51,142 nucleotides of DNA from the IMG/VR virus record IMGVR_UViG_3300032083_001792, positions 1 to 51,142 of that record, one strand, 5' to 3'. Positions within the stretch are counted from its first letter, which is position 1. Each line of letters starts with the position of its first letter. The stretch comes from a virus. Below are positions 1 through 7,479 of this stretch, in pieces. The position numbers and the translations under genes are program-made. Under the pieces are notes generated by a model, which searched no databases, was not told the origin of the DNA, and saw only the letters and a program-made list of their open reading frames with translations.

Positions 1-66
1 AAGACGGATGCAGACGAGTCTGTTGTTTTAGATGACGAAGACGGTACTCCTACTCTTTCAGTGTGA
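1..66 (+). CDS. 3' end of upstream structural gene (probably portal)
   Basis: Frame 1 is open from the first base and ends with TGA at 64-66, giving a 21-residue acidic tail that ends in GTPTLSV. Only the C-terminus is in the window, so no domain can be recognised. In HK97-type modules the gene directly before the prohead protease is normally the portal, so portal is the best guess by position alone. The spurious upstream extension of the next gene overlaps this frame, which is one reason to place the protease start downstream. Confidence 0.45.
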   Translation, partial: KTDADESVVLDDEDGTPTLSV

Positions 67-106
67 AAGAAACATTCTATATACCATGACAATGAATCGG
101 AGGGTA

Positions 107-1513
107 ATGTTGTCCCTAAAGCGACCTACCTCCGGCATTGCTCTCATTAAGGGCAGTTCCGATATGGTTATCGCTGGCTACGCATCAGTTGAACTGGTGG
201 ACAAGCAAGGCGACCTTATTACTCGTTCAGCACTAAAGGATGCATTTGGCGGATTCATGAAGAGTGAGAAGTTCCGTAATGTTCAACTCGCTCACTCAAA
301 TATTCAAGTTGGAGAAGTTATTGACTCCTATGTAGATTCAAATGGTCGGATGTGGAAGTCCGAAGTTGATGATGCTGGCATGTTTGTCGTTGTTTCACTT
401 CGCAACGATATTGAAAAGGCTCGTGAAGTGGCCGCAGAAATCCGTAAGGGTAATCTGCAAGGATTTTCCATCGGTGGACAAGCATTCAAGAGAGTGCGAA
501 AATCGGATGGGGAACATGGAGACTACCAAGAAATTAGTAAAATGGAACTGCACGAAATTACGATATGTGAAAAAGGAATTAACCCCGAAGCACAGTTTCG
601 TATTTTAAAGGAGGACACCCACATGACAACAGAAAATGATTTGAATAATGTAATGAGCAGACTTGAAGCACGACTTGACGCAATGGAGAAAGGTGAACTT
701 CCTCCTGCACTCGCCGCTTCTATGAAAGACAAGAAAGACGATTCCGAACCTAAAGAAGAAAAGGAAGAATCTAAAAACCCATTCGCCGCAAAAAAAGACG
801 AAGAAAAGGATGACGAGGATATGAAAGACGACAAAATGTATGCAAAAGGTAATGAGTACAGCGATGTTATCACCGCTGAATACTTGAATTGGATGGAAGA
901 CACTCTCAAATCTGCTGGTGTCAACACTGGACAAGCACGACAACATTTCGACAACTTGGAGAAGGCGCAACTTGGTGGCTTCGACAATCCCGATGCTGTT
1001 GACGGTGCTGATTACTTCGCCGGACAAGTCCGAGGTCGAGGTCAAGAAAATGGTTCACCTTCAACCGGTGCAATCTCCGCAATCTCTTCAACTGGTGGTA
1101 AAACGCCATCCGGTGCGCTTGGACCTGTTTCAATGGCTAAGGGTTACATCAACCCAAGCAATGTTTCAGCATCCGATGTTGAAGCCGCATACGAAGTTTA
1201 CAAAGCCGCCGCAATGGAACAAGGATTCCGTGGCGACCTTGAATCTCAATTCGCATCTCGCTTTGCTAATGAACAAAAAATTGCAAAGCATGAAGCAGAA
1301 AAAGCCGAGTTCGACGCTCGTGCGCCTCTCAATGAAATTATGAAGTCAATTAACGCACTAAGTGAGCGTATTGATAACATTGGCATTCAAGGGACATCAA
1401 TTCAAAAGTCGGCTTCTTCATCTAATGTTGAAGTCCCATCCACACAAGACTTGAGTAACATGTCTTGGGATGAAGTACACAATCTCGCCGGTTCGGTAAT
1501 TCGAGGGGCTTGA
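107..1513 (+). CDS. HK97-family prohead protease fused to scaffold domain
   Basis: Residues about 1-170 look like the phage prohead protease family (peptidase S78 type). The N-terminal strand reads VIAGYASVELVDKQGD; the probable catalytic His is in QLAHSNIQVGEV (about H63) and the probable nucleophile Ser in LQGFSIGGQ (about S121). Residues 173-468 are a charged, Lys/Glu/Asp-rich, probably coiled segment typical of a scaffolding (delta) domain. The enzyme should cut scaffold and capsid N-termini during head maturation. The ORF is open from base 32, but its first 25 codons overlap the preceding gene in another frame. ATG 107 (or TTG 110), just after GGAGGG at 99-104, is preferred; ATG 86 is possible. 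It lies directly before the major capsid gene, the usual order. Confidence 0.85.
   Translation: MLSLKRPTSGIALIKGSSDMVIAGYASVELVDKQGDLITRSALKDAFGGFMKSEKFRNVQLAHSNIQVGEVIDSYVDSNGRMWKSEVDDAGMFVVVSLRNDIEKAREVAAEIRKGNLQGFSIGGQAFKRVRKSDGEHGDYQEISKMELHEITICEKGINPEAQFRILKEDTHMTTENDLNNVMSRLEARLDAMEKGELPPALAASMKDKKDDSEPKEEKEESKNPFAAKKDEEKDDEDMKDDKMYAKGNEYSDVITAEYLNWMEDTLKSAGVNTGQARQHFDNLEKAQLGGFDNPDAVDGADYFAGQVRGRGQENGSPSTGAISAISSTGGKTPSGALGPVSMAKGYINPSNVSASDVEAAYEVYKAAAMEQGFRGDLESQFASRFANEQKIAKHEAEKAEFDARAPLNEIMKSINALSERIDNIGIQGTSIQKSASSSNVEVPSTQDLSNMSWDEVHNLAGSVIRGA
623..1513 (+). CDS. Nested scaffold protein from internal in-frame start
   Basis: ATG 623 lies in the same frame as the prohead protease, at the exact boundary between the protease domain and the charged C-terminal region. 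It is preceded by AAAGGAGG (607-614), the strongest ribosome binding site in this area, at an ideal 8-base spacing. Translation from here would give a separate 296-residue protein starting MTTENDLNNVMSRLEARLDA, rich in Glu, Lys and Asp with predicted coiled coil. Some phages, such as lambda with C/Nu3, make scaffold this way from within the protease gene. The site is seen in the sequence; use of the start is inference. Confidence 0.6.
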   Translation: MTTENDLNNVMSRLEARLDAMEKGELPPALAASMKDKKDDSEPKEEKEESKNPFAAKKDEEKDDEDMKDDKMYAKGNEYSDVITAEYLNWMEDTLKSAGVNTGQARQHFDNLEKAQLGGFDNPDAVDGADYFAGQVRGRGQENGSPSTGAISAISSTGGKTPSGALGPVSMAKGYINPSNVSASDVEAAYEVYKAAAMEQGFRGDLESQFASRFANEQKIAKHEAEKAEFDARAPLNEIMKSINALSERIDNIGIQGTSIQKSASSSNVEVPSTQDLSNMSWDEVHNLAGSVIRGA

Positions 1514-1538
1514 AAATAAAAAAAAATAATGGAGAGTG
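1511..1538 (+). promoter_or_regulatory. A-rich promoter-like element and RBS before the capsid gene
   Basis: The gap between protease and capsid genes holds GAAAATA followed by a run of A, then AATGGAGAG. The A/T-rich core is centred about 28 bases before the capsid ATG, the distance expected for an archaeal TATA-like box giving a nearly leaderless mRNA. GGAGAG (1531-1536) is also a good Shine-Dalgarno at 8 bases. An almost identical element precedes the next gene at 2654. Confidence 0.4.
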
Positions 1539-1544
1539 AAATAT

Positions 1545-2645
1545 ATGGCACGAGACTACATACGAAGCGTAACTGACATGGAACGGTACTTTTACGGTGC
1601 TGGCAATGCAATGGGGTATTCCTACAGCGGTAGCGAATTGCTCAAGGCTGACAGCCCAATGCTATCAAGCACAGCAGGTACATACCAAGCGATTTATGGC
1701 CGCAAGGTTTGGTCGCAATTGAACCAAGAGTTCAACGCATTTTCAATCCTACCAAAGCGACCTTGGGAACGCAGTGGATGGCGAGTCATCACTGAACGAC
1801 CTTCGTTCAGCGTTGGTGGCGGTGTTGCAGAAAACGCAACGCTACCGGACACTACCAAACCTACTTTCCAACACATCGCCGCAAAGCCAAAGACGATTGT
1901 TCACACATTCGACATGAGCGAAACTGCAATGTTCCTTGCTGACAAGGATGACGGACTGGGCGACATTCGTTCAATCCTCAAAGAAGAAATGGGTAAGCAC
2001 CACGCCGAGCATATCAACAAAATGTTGCTCGTTGACAAGGCTACCCCTGCTGGAAACGATTTCGAGTCTCTTGACCGCATCGCTACTGGTCTCGTTGCTG
2101 GTTCAGCAGAAGACATCTACTCGATTGACCGAAGTGCAAACTCTTGGTCTGTTGCAGAAGAAGACTCAAACAGTGGAACTGACCGAACTCTTTCCCTCGA
2201 CCACTTGGACAGCATATTCCAAAAGTGCTGGACTCGTGGTGGAAACCCAAAGGTTATTCTTACTGGATATGATACTTTGATGCGCCTTCAACAACTTCTA
2301 CAATCGCAACAGCGTTTCATGGAAGAGAAGCGTATTACCCCTACCTACAACGGTGTTAAGGGTGTACCGGGTATTGAAGCAGGATTTATCGTTGCAACTT
2401 ACAACGGTGTACCTATCATTCCATCTAAGGATGTTCAAGCAGACACATTGAGCCGTATGTATTTCCTCGACACGGATTACCTCTACTTCTCTACTGCTAT
2501 CCCAACGCAATACTTTGAATCCGGTATCGAAACCGGCGACCCATTCGCAATCAACCGTCTTGGACAAGAAGGAATGTATCGAACTATGGGAGAACTATGG
2601 ACTACTTTCTTCGGAGGACACGCTTCAATCCGTGACCTAAAGTGA
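1545..2645 (+). CDS. Major capsid protein (HK97-fold type)
   Basis: A 366-residue protein immediately after the prohead protease/scaffold gene, the hallmark position of an HK97-fold major capsid protein. It has no signal peptide or membrane segment and has the mixed, moderately acidic composition of a capsid subunit. Segments such as RPSFSVGGGVAENATLPDT and the C-terminal GEGGHASIRDLK-like end fit the family only weakly by eye, so the call rests mainly on size and order. The frame is open from GTG 1536, but ATG 1545 (MARDYIRS) follows GGAGAG by 8 bases and is the better start. Its own promoter-like element suggests high expression. Confidence 0.78.
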   Translation: MARDYIRSVTDMERYFYGAGNAMGYSYSGSELLKADSPMLSSTAGTYQAIYGRKVWSQLNQEFNAFSILPKRPWERSGWRVITERPSFSVGGGVAENATLPDTTKPTFQHIAAKPKTIVHTFDMSETAMFLADKDDGLGDIRSILKEEMGKHHAEHINKMLLVDKATPAGNDFESLDRIATGLVAGSAEDIYSIDRSANSWSVAEEDSNSGTDRTLSLDHLDSIFQKCWTRGGNPKVILTGYDTLMRLQQLLQSQQRFMEEKRITPTYNGVKGVPGIEAGFIVATYNGVPIIPSKDVQADTLSRMYFLDTDYLYFSTAIPTQYFESGIETGDPFAINRLGQEGMYRTMGELWTTFFGGHASIRDLK

Positions 2646-2653
2646 TGGTGATT

Positions 2654-2683
2654 GAGAAAATAAAAAAAAAATAATGGAGATGA
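2654..2683 (+). promoter_or_regulatory. Second copy of the A-rich promoter-like element and RBS
   Basis: TTGAGAAAATA, a run of A, then TAATGGAGATGA lies just after the capsid gene. It matches the element before the capsid gene almost base for base. The A/T-rich core is centred about 29 bases before ATG 2690, and GGAGATGA serves as the ribosome binding site. Confidence 0.4.
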
Positions 2684-2689
2684 CATAAT

Positions 2690-3133
2690 ATGGCAACGAC
2701 AATGACACACCGAGGAATTACCTATGTACAAAATGGTACTGGAACTACAACAATGAACCTTGATTTGCAACTACAAGGTGGAGTGGACCAAGACGAAACT
2801 GGTTGGCTTAGTGGTGCTGGTGCGGCGGCGGGTTCATACCCCGGTGTCCTTACCGGTTTCCAAGCAACCAATGATGATACAATCAATGTTGGGACACGAA
2901 ACCCACGACTCGTTATGCTTACACTTAATGCGGCAGTAGCAGATACAAACACACTTACCCTTTCGGGACAAGTAAGTAAAATTGTATCGTTTGTAGCGCA
3001 AAGAGCAGATGCAACAGCGAATGTAGCAATCACTCACACGAGTGATTTGGTCTTGACCTTCGACATGGAAGCAACTGCTGACGGAACCACTGACGATTTA
3101 TCCGCAATGGAACTTTGGCTTGTTTTGGCTTGA
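2690..3133 (+). CDS. Small head protein, possible capsid decoration protein
   Basis: A 147-residue Thr/Ala/Asp-rich protein with predicted beta structure and no Cys, no membrane segment and no recognisable motif. It follows the major capsid gene directly and has its own copy of the A-rich promoter-like element, so it is probably made in large amounts. Position and composition suggest a capsid decoration (cement) protein, but no family signature is visible. ATG 2690 follows GGAGATGA with good spacing. Confidence 0.6.
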   Translation: MATTMTHRGITYVQNGTGTTTMNLDLQLQGGVDQDETGWLSGAGAAAGSYPGVLTGFQATNDDTINVGTRNPRLVMLTLNAAVADTNTLTLSGQVSKIVSFVAQRADATANVAITHTSDLVLTFDMEATADGTTDDLSAMELWLVLA

Positions 3134-3143
3134 GGTGGGATAA

Positions 3144-3524
3144 ATGCCTACTGTAACCTTTTTGGGACCGTTCTTTGAACGACCAATGCGACATACAATG
3201 GGTATGTGGACTCGTGGTGAAGTTGTTGAAGTTGAGCAACAATGGCTCAATGAATGGCGACACACACTCCCTGCTTCACACTTCTTGATTGAAGGTGAAG
3301 AAGAAGTTACCACAGACGCAGGAAATGACGGCTTGCCCGACACAGGGTGGAGTCGTAAAGACATTATCGCATGGTTAAGGAATAAAAATATCTCTACAGG
3401 TAGTGGCTATCTCACGAAGACAGCCGGACTTAAACTTGTAGAAGAATATTTGAATCCCGCACCCGTTGAGGAAACTTTAAGTCAAGTCGAAGACACCACA
3501 GAAACAACAGGAGATGAACAATAA
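3144..3524 (+). CDS. Head protein with C-terminal HeH/LEM/SAP-like helical domain
   Basis: A 126-residue protein. Residues about 1-50 form a short beta-rich domain (MPTVTFLGPFFERPMRHTMG). Residues about 65-105 (GWSRKDIIAWLRNKNIST to VEEYLN) have the helix-extended loop-helix pattern of HeH/LEM/SAP domains, which often bind DNA or protein. The C-terminus is acidic. Such domains are common in small head or head-completion proteins. ATG 3144 follows GAGGTGGG; the stop overlaps the next start (TAATG). Confidence 0.6.
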   Translation: MPTVTFLGPFFERPMRHTMGMWTRGEVVEVEQQWLNEWRHTLPASHFLIEGEEEVTTDAGNDGLPDTGWSRKDIIAWLRNKNISTGSGYLTKTAGLKLVEEYLNPAPVEETLSQVEDTTETTGDEQ

Positions 3525-3850
3525 TGGCCGCAAGCACAGCAACAATTGACCCCCGACCAAGCGTATTTGGAGATAGAATGATTATAACTGGTAGTTTTAC
3601 TGCTGGTGACACAGGAGTTCTCGCAATTGATTTAAGTTCGCAGTTCGCAAGTATAGATATGGCTTTTGCCAATTTTGCAGGTGACATCGCCCCAATTTCA
3701 ATCACTGATACAGGTGGTGCTGGCGACATACAGGATGTCTTTATCAACCCACTTTGTAACATTGATGGAACAAATATACGCATCGCATCCGGTTTAGTCG
3801 GACACCCTTTAATCGCTGGAACTTTCTTGGCAATCGGTCGTCGCTCTTGA
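3524..3850 (+). CDS. Small virion protein of unknown function
   Basis: A 108-residue protein rich in Ala, Ile, Gly and Asp, with predicted beta strands and no Cys or membrane helix. Its start overlaps the previous stop by one base (TAATG), so translation is probably coupled. Its place between the capsid and connector genes suggests a head or head-tail joining component. No family recognised. Confidence 0.6.
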   Translation: MAASTATIDPRPSVFGDRMIITGSFTAGDTGVLAIDLSSQFASIDMAFANFAGDIAPISITDTGGAGDIQDVFINPLCNIDGTNIRIASGLVGHPLIAGTFLAIGRRS

Positions 3851-3861
3851 GGTGATGACAA

Positions 3862-4065
3862 ATGGCTTCACTGACTAAAATTGGCGTAAAGTGCTTCGGC
3901 CCTTTTTCACCTAAAGAAGTGAGCGCACCTGCTACATGGGCGGCGGCTGTTGAAGACCTTATTCAAGCGGTGGCTGATTCAAGCAGTACAAGTTCTGTAA
4001 TTGATACCGAAGTATTCCCTGTATTGGGTAATATTTTTGTCATGGTGACATATCAACTCGCTTGA
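3862..4065 (+). CDS. Small virion protein of unknown function
   Basis: A 67-residue protein beginning MASLTKIGVKCFGPFSPKE, starting 12 bases after the previous gene behind GAGGTGATGA. The middle is a probable amphipathic helix (ATWAAAVEDLIQAVADSS), followed by two strands. It sits in the run of small head genes. No family recognised. Confidence 0.55.
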   Translation: MASLTKIGVKCFGPFSPKEVSAPATWAAAVEDLIQAVADSSSTSSVIDTEVFPVLGNIFVMVTYQLA

Positions 4066-4076
4066 GGTGAGTAGGT

Positions 4077-4376
4077 ATGGGATTCGATGTTCGTTCTCTT
4101 GACCTTAGCGACATGGTTCGCTCGGAGAAGCAAGGCGTTAAAGTTGATACTGACTACGGTTCTTCGGCTGTAACCGATGAACAAAACCCACTCAAGGGTA
4201 TTACATCTCAACAGCGTAACCGCAACCGTAATATCGGTGATGTGATGAACATAGGTTCGGGTACACGCTGTACACACTGCGGCTTTCTTCATTTCCTATG
4301 GAGAGCCACATGTGGTAGTTGTGAAAAACCAATGGAATACAATTTAGGAAACCGTGACGAAAAGAACAGGTTGTGA
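4077..4376 (+). CDS. Zinc-ribbon protein of the structural module
   Basis: A 99-residue protein with a C-terminal four-cysteine zinc ribbon: CTHCG and CGSCEK separated by about 10 residues (residues about 63-82). The N-terminal two-thirds is polar and probably disordered (NRNRNIGDVMN). It starts after GAGGTGAGT. The next gene also carries a zinc ribbon, so the two may work together. Its role, structural or regulatory, cannot be told from sequence. Confidence 0.65.
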   Translation: MGFDVRSLDLSDMVRSEKQGVKVDTDYGSSAVTDEQNPLKGITSQQRNRNRNIGDVMNIGSGTRCTHCGFLHFLWRATCGSCEKPMEYNLGNRDEKNRL

Positions 4377-5073
4377 AATATTGAAAGTACTAATTAAAGC
4401 CGTAATGCCTCACCGACAAAAAATACTCACCCAAGACGGTGAAGAAATGCGCCTTCAACAATGGGCGAACAAGCAAGCCGCTTCTTCTCTTCGTGATGCT
4501 GGCGGCGATGCTCAAGGTGAACAATTTACACAGTCTCGTGATATGCTCATGAGAGATGCTGTAGAGAACCCGGAGAAGCATGGACTCAAGTTTATGGGCG
4601 AGAGGCTACCCTTTGAGGGGCAAAACCTCCAAGAATCACTTAGTGAACCTACTTTTGACAACGAGGCTGATAAAGAAATAGCGGATTTTCACCATGGAGA
4701 AGAATTACGCACTTATGGTAAGAATGAAAGCGAAATAGAAAGGGATGCTCGTTATCCGGGTGGTGTTAAATTACCCGGAGAAGAATTGCCTAATTTGTTT
4801 GACAGTGAAGGCAAACTCCGTGATGGTATGCCGCCCGAAGAAGAAGAGTTCAACCCCGATGAAGAGGCTGAACACATGCGCCGTATCATGACCTCCCGCC
4901 AAGTTCCTATGCGTGATGCTTGGAGTATATTGAAAAATGACCCGTATGATTGGCAGGGGCAAGAATACGATACACATTGTCCAAAATGTCGAAAAGGAAT
5001 ATACCGTCAAGACGAAGATGATTTGTTTATGATACAAAATGCTGGTATGTGTACTGATTGTATGAAGGCGTGA
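4354..5073 (+). CDS. Acidic protein with C-terminal zinc ribbon
   Basis: Up to 239 residues. The bulk is acidic and polar (PPEEEEFNPDEEAEHMRR), with a C-terminal zinc ribbon formed by CPKCRKG and CTDCMKA (last 30 residues). The start is uncertain: GTG 4354 overlaps the previous gene by 23 bases, TTG 4381 is possible, and ATG 4405 (MPHRQKILTQDG) is the first ATG. The C-terminal ribbon pairs it with the preceding zinc-ribbon gene. No enzymatic motif is seen. A head-tail or packaging-related role is suggested only by position. Confidence 0.6.
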   Translation: MTKRTGCEILKVLIKAVMPHRQKILTQDGEEMRLQQWANKQAASSLRDAGGDAQGEQFTQSRDMLMRDAVENPEKHGLKFMGERLPFEGQNLQESLSEPTFDNEADKEIADFHHGEELRTYGKNESEIERDARYPGGVKLPGEELPNLFDSEGKLRDGMPPEEEEFNPDEEAEHMRRIMTSRQVPMRDAWSILKNDPYDWQGQEYDTHCPKCRKGIYRQDEDDLFMIQNAGMCTDCMKA

Positions 5074-5086
5074 GGGAGGGTAATGT

Positions 5087-6661
5087 ATGCCAATAGTATT
5101 CAGTCCCGGTGAGCCGGAAACTCGGCCTCTTTACCCCTCCGAGACTGTGTACACTACCGCCCAAAAAGTCGCTGACCTACTCGACATCGGCCCAAGTGAG
5201 GCTGTTCTTGTAAGTTCCGACAGTGCAACTGATGGTGTGTTTGTCACTGGCGGCGACTATCGAAGTATAGGATTCAGTGTAGGTGATACCATACTGATAT
5301 ACTCCGATGCTGACCCTATGGGTTTTGAAAAAGTTATTACTGCTATAACCAGTTCAGCCAGCGGTGTAAAACTGGCTTTCAGTGGTAGTATTACGGCGGC
5401 TGATTATCAAGCCGCTGACAACACCTATGTGCAAAATCAAGCATCGTTTACTGATGGGCGCACTCGTGGAATGACGAAGGCCAAAGTGGACCATGTAATC
5501 CTCAAAATGCAAGACCGCATAGACAATCTCACTCGCAACGCTTGGCGACCTTATTTGGTTTCAGCCGAGTATATCAACTTCGATACCTACAAGCCATACC
5601 GCCGACGATACTATACTGATTATGTCGGCACTGCACCCCTGCTTTTTAGGAATATTCAGCAAATCCTTCGTCTTGAATTGTGGCAAGGTGCTGATTACCG
5701 TGAAATTGGTGCGGCAGAAGCCCGTATCAAGTTTAATGATGTTTCCAACCTTGCCTCGGCTGGTGTTTACATCTCGCCCGGTAATGGTAAAGTAGCCACT
5801 CTCGCTCAAGGAACTGGTACAGGACAGTGGCGTGATGACTTTGATGCCGCTACCGTGGCTCAAAACTTCGCTGATTTAATCAATAAAGAAGACCGTGTAA
5901 GTAAAGCGGCTGTTGACTTCTTAACAACAGGCGGTACAGGTTATACTTTAGAAGGTTCAACATCAAATGTTGCTCTACATAATGAGTTTTATGCTACTGC
6001 AAATGCTGATTACGGAACAGGTGTTGTTAAAGTTACAAGTATGAGGGGTGTAAAAAGCGGTGAAGTATGCAGTATGGTTACTACATCCTCGGACATCGAG
6101 ATAGACCAAACGCAGACAAACAGCACTACTTTTACAAGCCTCGACTCTACTACAATCAATGTAGCATCCACCACAGGTTTCGTAAACGCTGGCGTGGCTA
6201 TAGATGCCAGCGGTGATGTGTTCCAATATACAGGTAAGACCGCTACATCATTTACAGGATGCGTAGCCGTTACAGGGACTTTAGGGGCTATTACCGGCGC
6301 AATCACTCAACAATCACTCTTGGTTGACCTACAGGGTGGTAGTGGTAGCGGTGACAGCGCACGACTTCGTGACTGGTGGCTCGACCATGAAATGGGTATT
6401 ATTTACTTCAACAACTCTTATCCTTTCTTTGAATGGAATGCTATTAAAACAAGTTACATTTACGGTGAAAGGTATTTAGAAAAGGCCATTGAAGACATCT
6501 GTACAAAAATGGTGGCGATTGAATTACTCATGTCCGATGACCGTTCAGTGCTTATTCCCGAAGGAACTCAAAACATTGACCTTGCAAGCAAGGTGCAACT
6601 TTACCAAGCCGAGATTGACCGAACCCTACCAAAGTATGTTGAAATGGTGGTCTTTGAATGA
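5087..6661 (+). CDS. Large head-tail connector-like structural protein
   Basis: A 524-residue protein after the head genes and before the neck genes. The helical regions at about 130-160 (KVDHVILKMQDRIDNLTRNA) and the C-terminus (RYLEKAIEDICTKMVAIELL) resemble head-tail connector (gp6-like) adaptors, with a large beta-rich insertion between them. The insertion holds a small module (TTINVASTTGFVNAGVAID then YTGKTATSFTGC, about residues 355-396) of a kind common in marine phage virion proteins; related motifs occur in the giant protein at 13031. The start follows GGAGG with a 7-base gap. The stop overlaps the next start. Confidence 0.55.
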   Translation: MPIVFSPGEPETRPLYPSETVYTTAQKVADLLDIGPSEAVLVSSDSATDGVFVTGGDYRSIGFSVGDTILIYSDADPMGFEKVITAITSSASGVKLAFSGSITAADYQAADNTYVQNQASFTDGRTRGMTKAKVDHVILKMQDRIDNLTRNAWRPYLVSAEYINFDTYKPYRRRYYTDYVGTAPLLFRNIQQILRLELWQGADYREIGAAEARIKFNDVSNLASAGVYISPGNGKVATLAQGTGTGQWRDDFDAATVAQNFADLINKEDRVSKAAVDFLTTGGTGYTLEGSTSNVALHNEFYATANADYGTGVVKVTSMRGVKSGEVCSMVTTSSDIEIDQTQTNSTTFTSLDSTTINVASTTGFVNAGVAIDASGDVFQYTGKTATSFTGCVAVTGTLGAITGAITQQSLLVDLQGGSGSGDSARLRDWWLDHEMGIIYFNNSYPFFEWNAIKTSYIYGERYLEKAIEDICTKMVAIELLMSDDRSVLIPEGTQNIDLASKVQLYQAEIDRTLPKYVEMVVFE

Positions 6662-7029
6662 GCGTGAGAGAGTTCACCAAAGCCGGAGACAACTTTCACA
6701 CTCAACTTACTGAAATGTATGTTAAAGACAAGCAGTTGCAACAGCAAATGCGAGATGAGTTTACTCAAGAACCCGAAGACTTTCGGAAAAGAATGATGGA
6801 TATAGAGGCTACTGCTCAAGGATTACAGAAAACTGATAGTGGTTACTTTAACACTTCAAGTAGAAAACAAGCCACTGACAAAGAAATGGAAAAGTTACTG
6901 AAAGCCACCGATGATGCAATGCTACGGCAAAATCCAAAAATGGCGGAAAATAACCTTCAATTTAAGGATGGTTTTATTATTCCTTTACACTTCAAAGAAC
7001 TTAGCGACAAAATAGAGGGTGGTATCTAA
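6658..7029 (+). CDS. Neck-region virion protein, unknown
   Basis: A 123-residue, strongly helical, charged protein (KDKQLQQQMRDEFTQEPEDF), starting in an ATGA overlap with the previous gene and ending in a one-base overlap with the next. In siphovirus gene order this slot usually holds a head-completion or tail-completion protein. No motif seen. Confidence 0.6.
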   Translation: MSVREFTKAGDNFHTQLTEMYVKDKQLQQQMRDEFTQEPEDFRKRMMDIEATAQGLQKTDSGYFNTSSRKQATDKEMEKLLKATDDAMLRQNPKMAENNLQFKDGFIIPLHFKELSDKIEGGI

Positions 7030-7478
7030 TGGTAGCGACATGGACTGAATCACTTGATGTTGTCATAGGTTTATTTCAAACTGAATGGAATAGGGCGAAC
7101 ACCAGCAATATACGCCCGATTGTTCTTGACATTGCAGATACTTCGCCGGAAAGAGGAAAGCGTCTTGACCTTCAACGGCATGATTATGTCCTGTGCTACG
7201 AGACAGCGCATAACGAAGAAGCACCCGAATTATTCTACGATTTCGTCACTTCTCGTATCAATATCACCGTTGACATGCGAACAATTAAGGGTAGGAAGCA
7301 TCTGCAAGCACTTGAGAACGAAGTGCGTAGGGTAGTTCATAGTAAACGAAAGGGGGATGGAGTAAGTTTTGACCGTTTAGTTTTCAAGACCCGCACCGAC
7401 CTTTCCGACCGTAGCAAACAATTATTCCGCATGACATTCCAAATAGAAGTAGTAATTCTCGCAGAAGCAATACCATGA
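7029..7478 (+). CDS. Putative tail completion/terminator protein
   Basis: A 149-residue alpha/beta protein just upstream of the tail tube gene. The pattern of an N-terminal helix (ESLDVVIGLFQTEWNRANT), a strand pair and a final strand describing a measured quantity (RMTFQIEVVILAEAIP) resembles tail terminator proteins that cap the tail tube. Size and position fit; the match is by eye only. The start is coupled to the upstream gene (TAATG). Confidence 0.5.
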   Translation: MVATWTESLDVVIGLFQTEWNRANTSNIRPIVLDIADTSPERGKRLDLQRHDYVLCYETAHNEEAPELFYDFVTSRINITVDMRTIKGRKHLQALENEVRRVVHSKRKGDGVSFDRLVFKTRTDLSDRSKQLFRMTFQIEVVILAEAIP

Positions 7479-7479
7479 G

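Noticed and set aside
523-1045. Two overlapping - strand frames of about 150 codons opposite the scaffold region
   Set aside because: Ser/Phe-rich products typical of the complement of Glu/Lys-rich coding DNA; no start signals.
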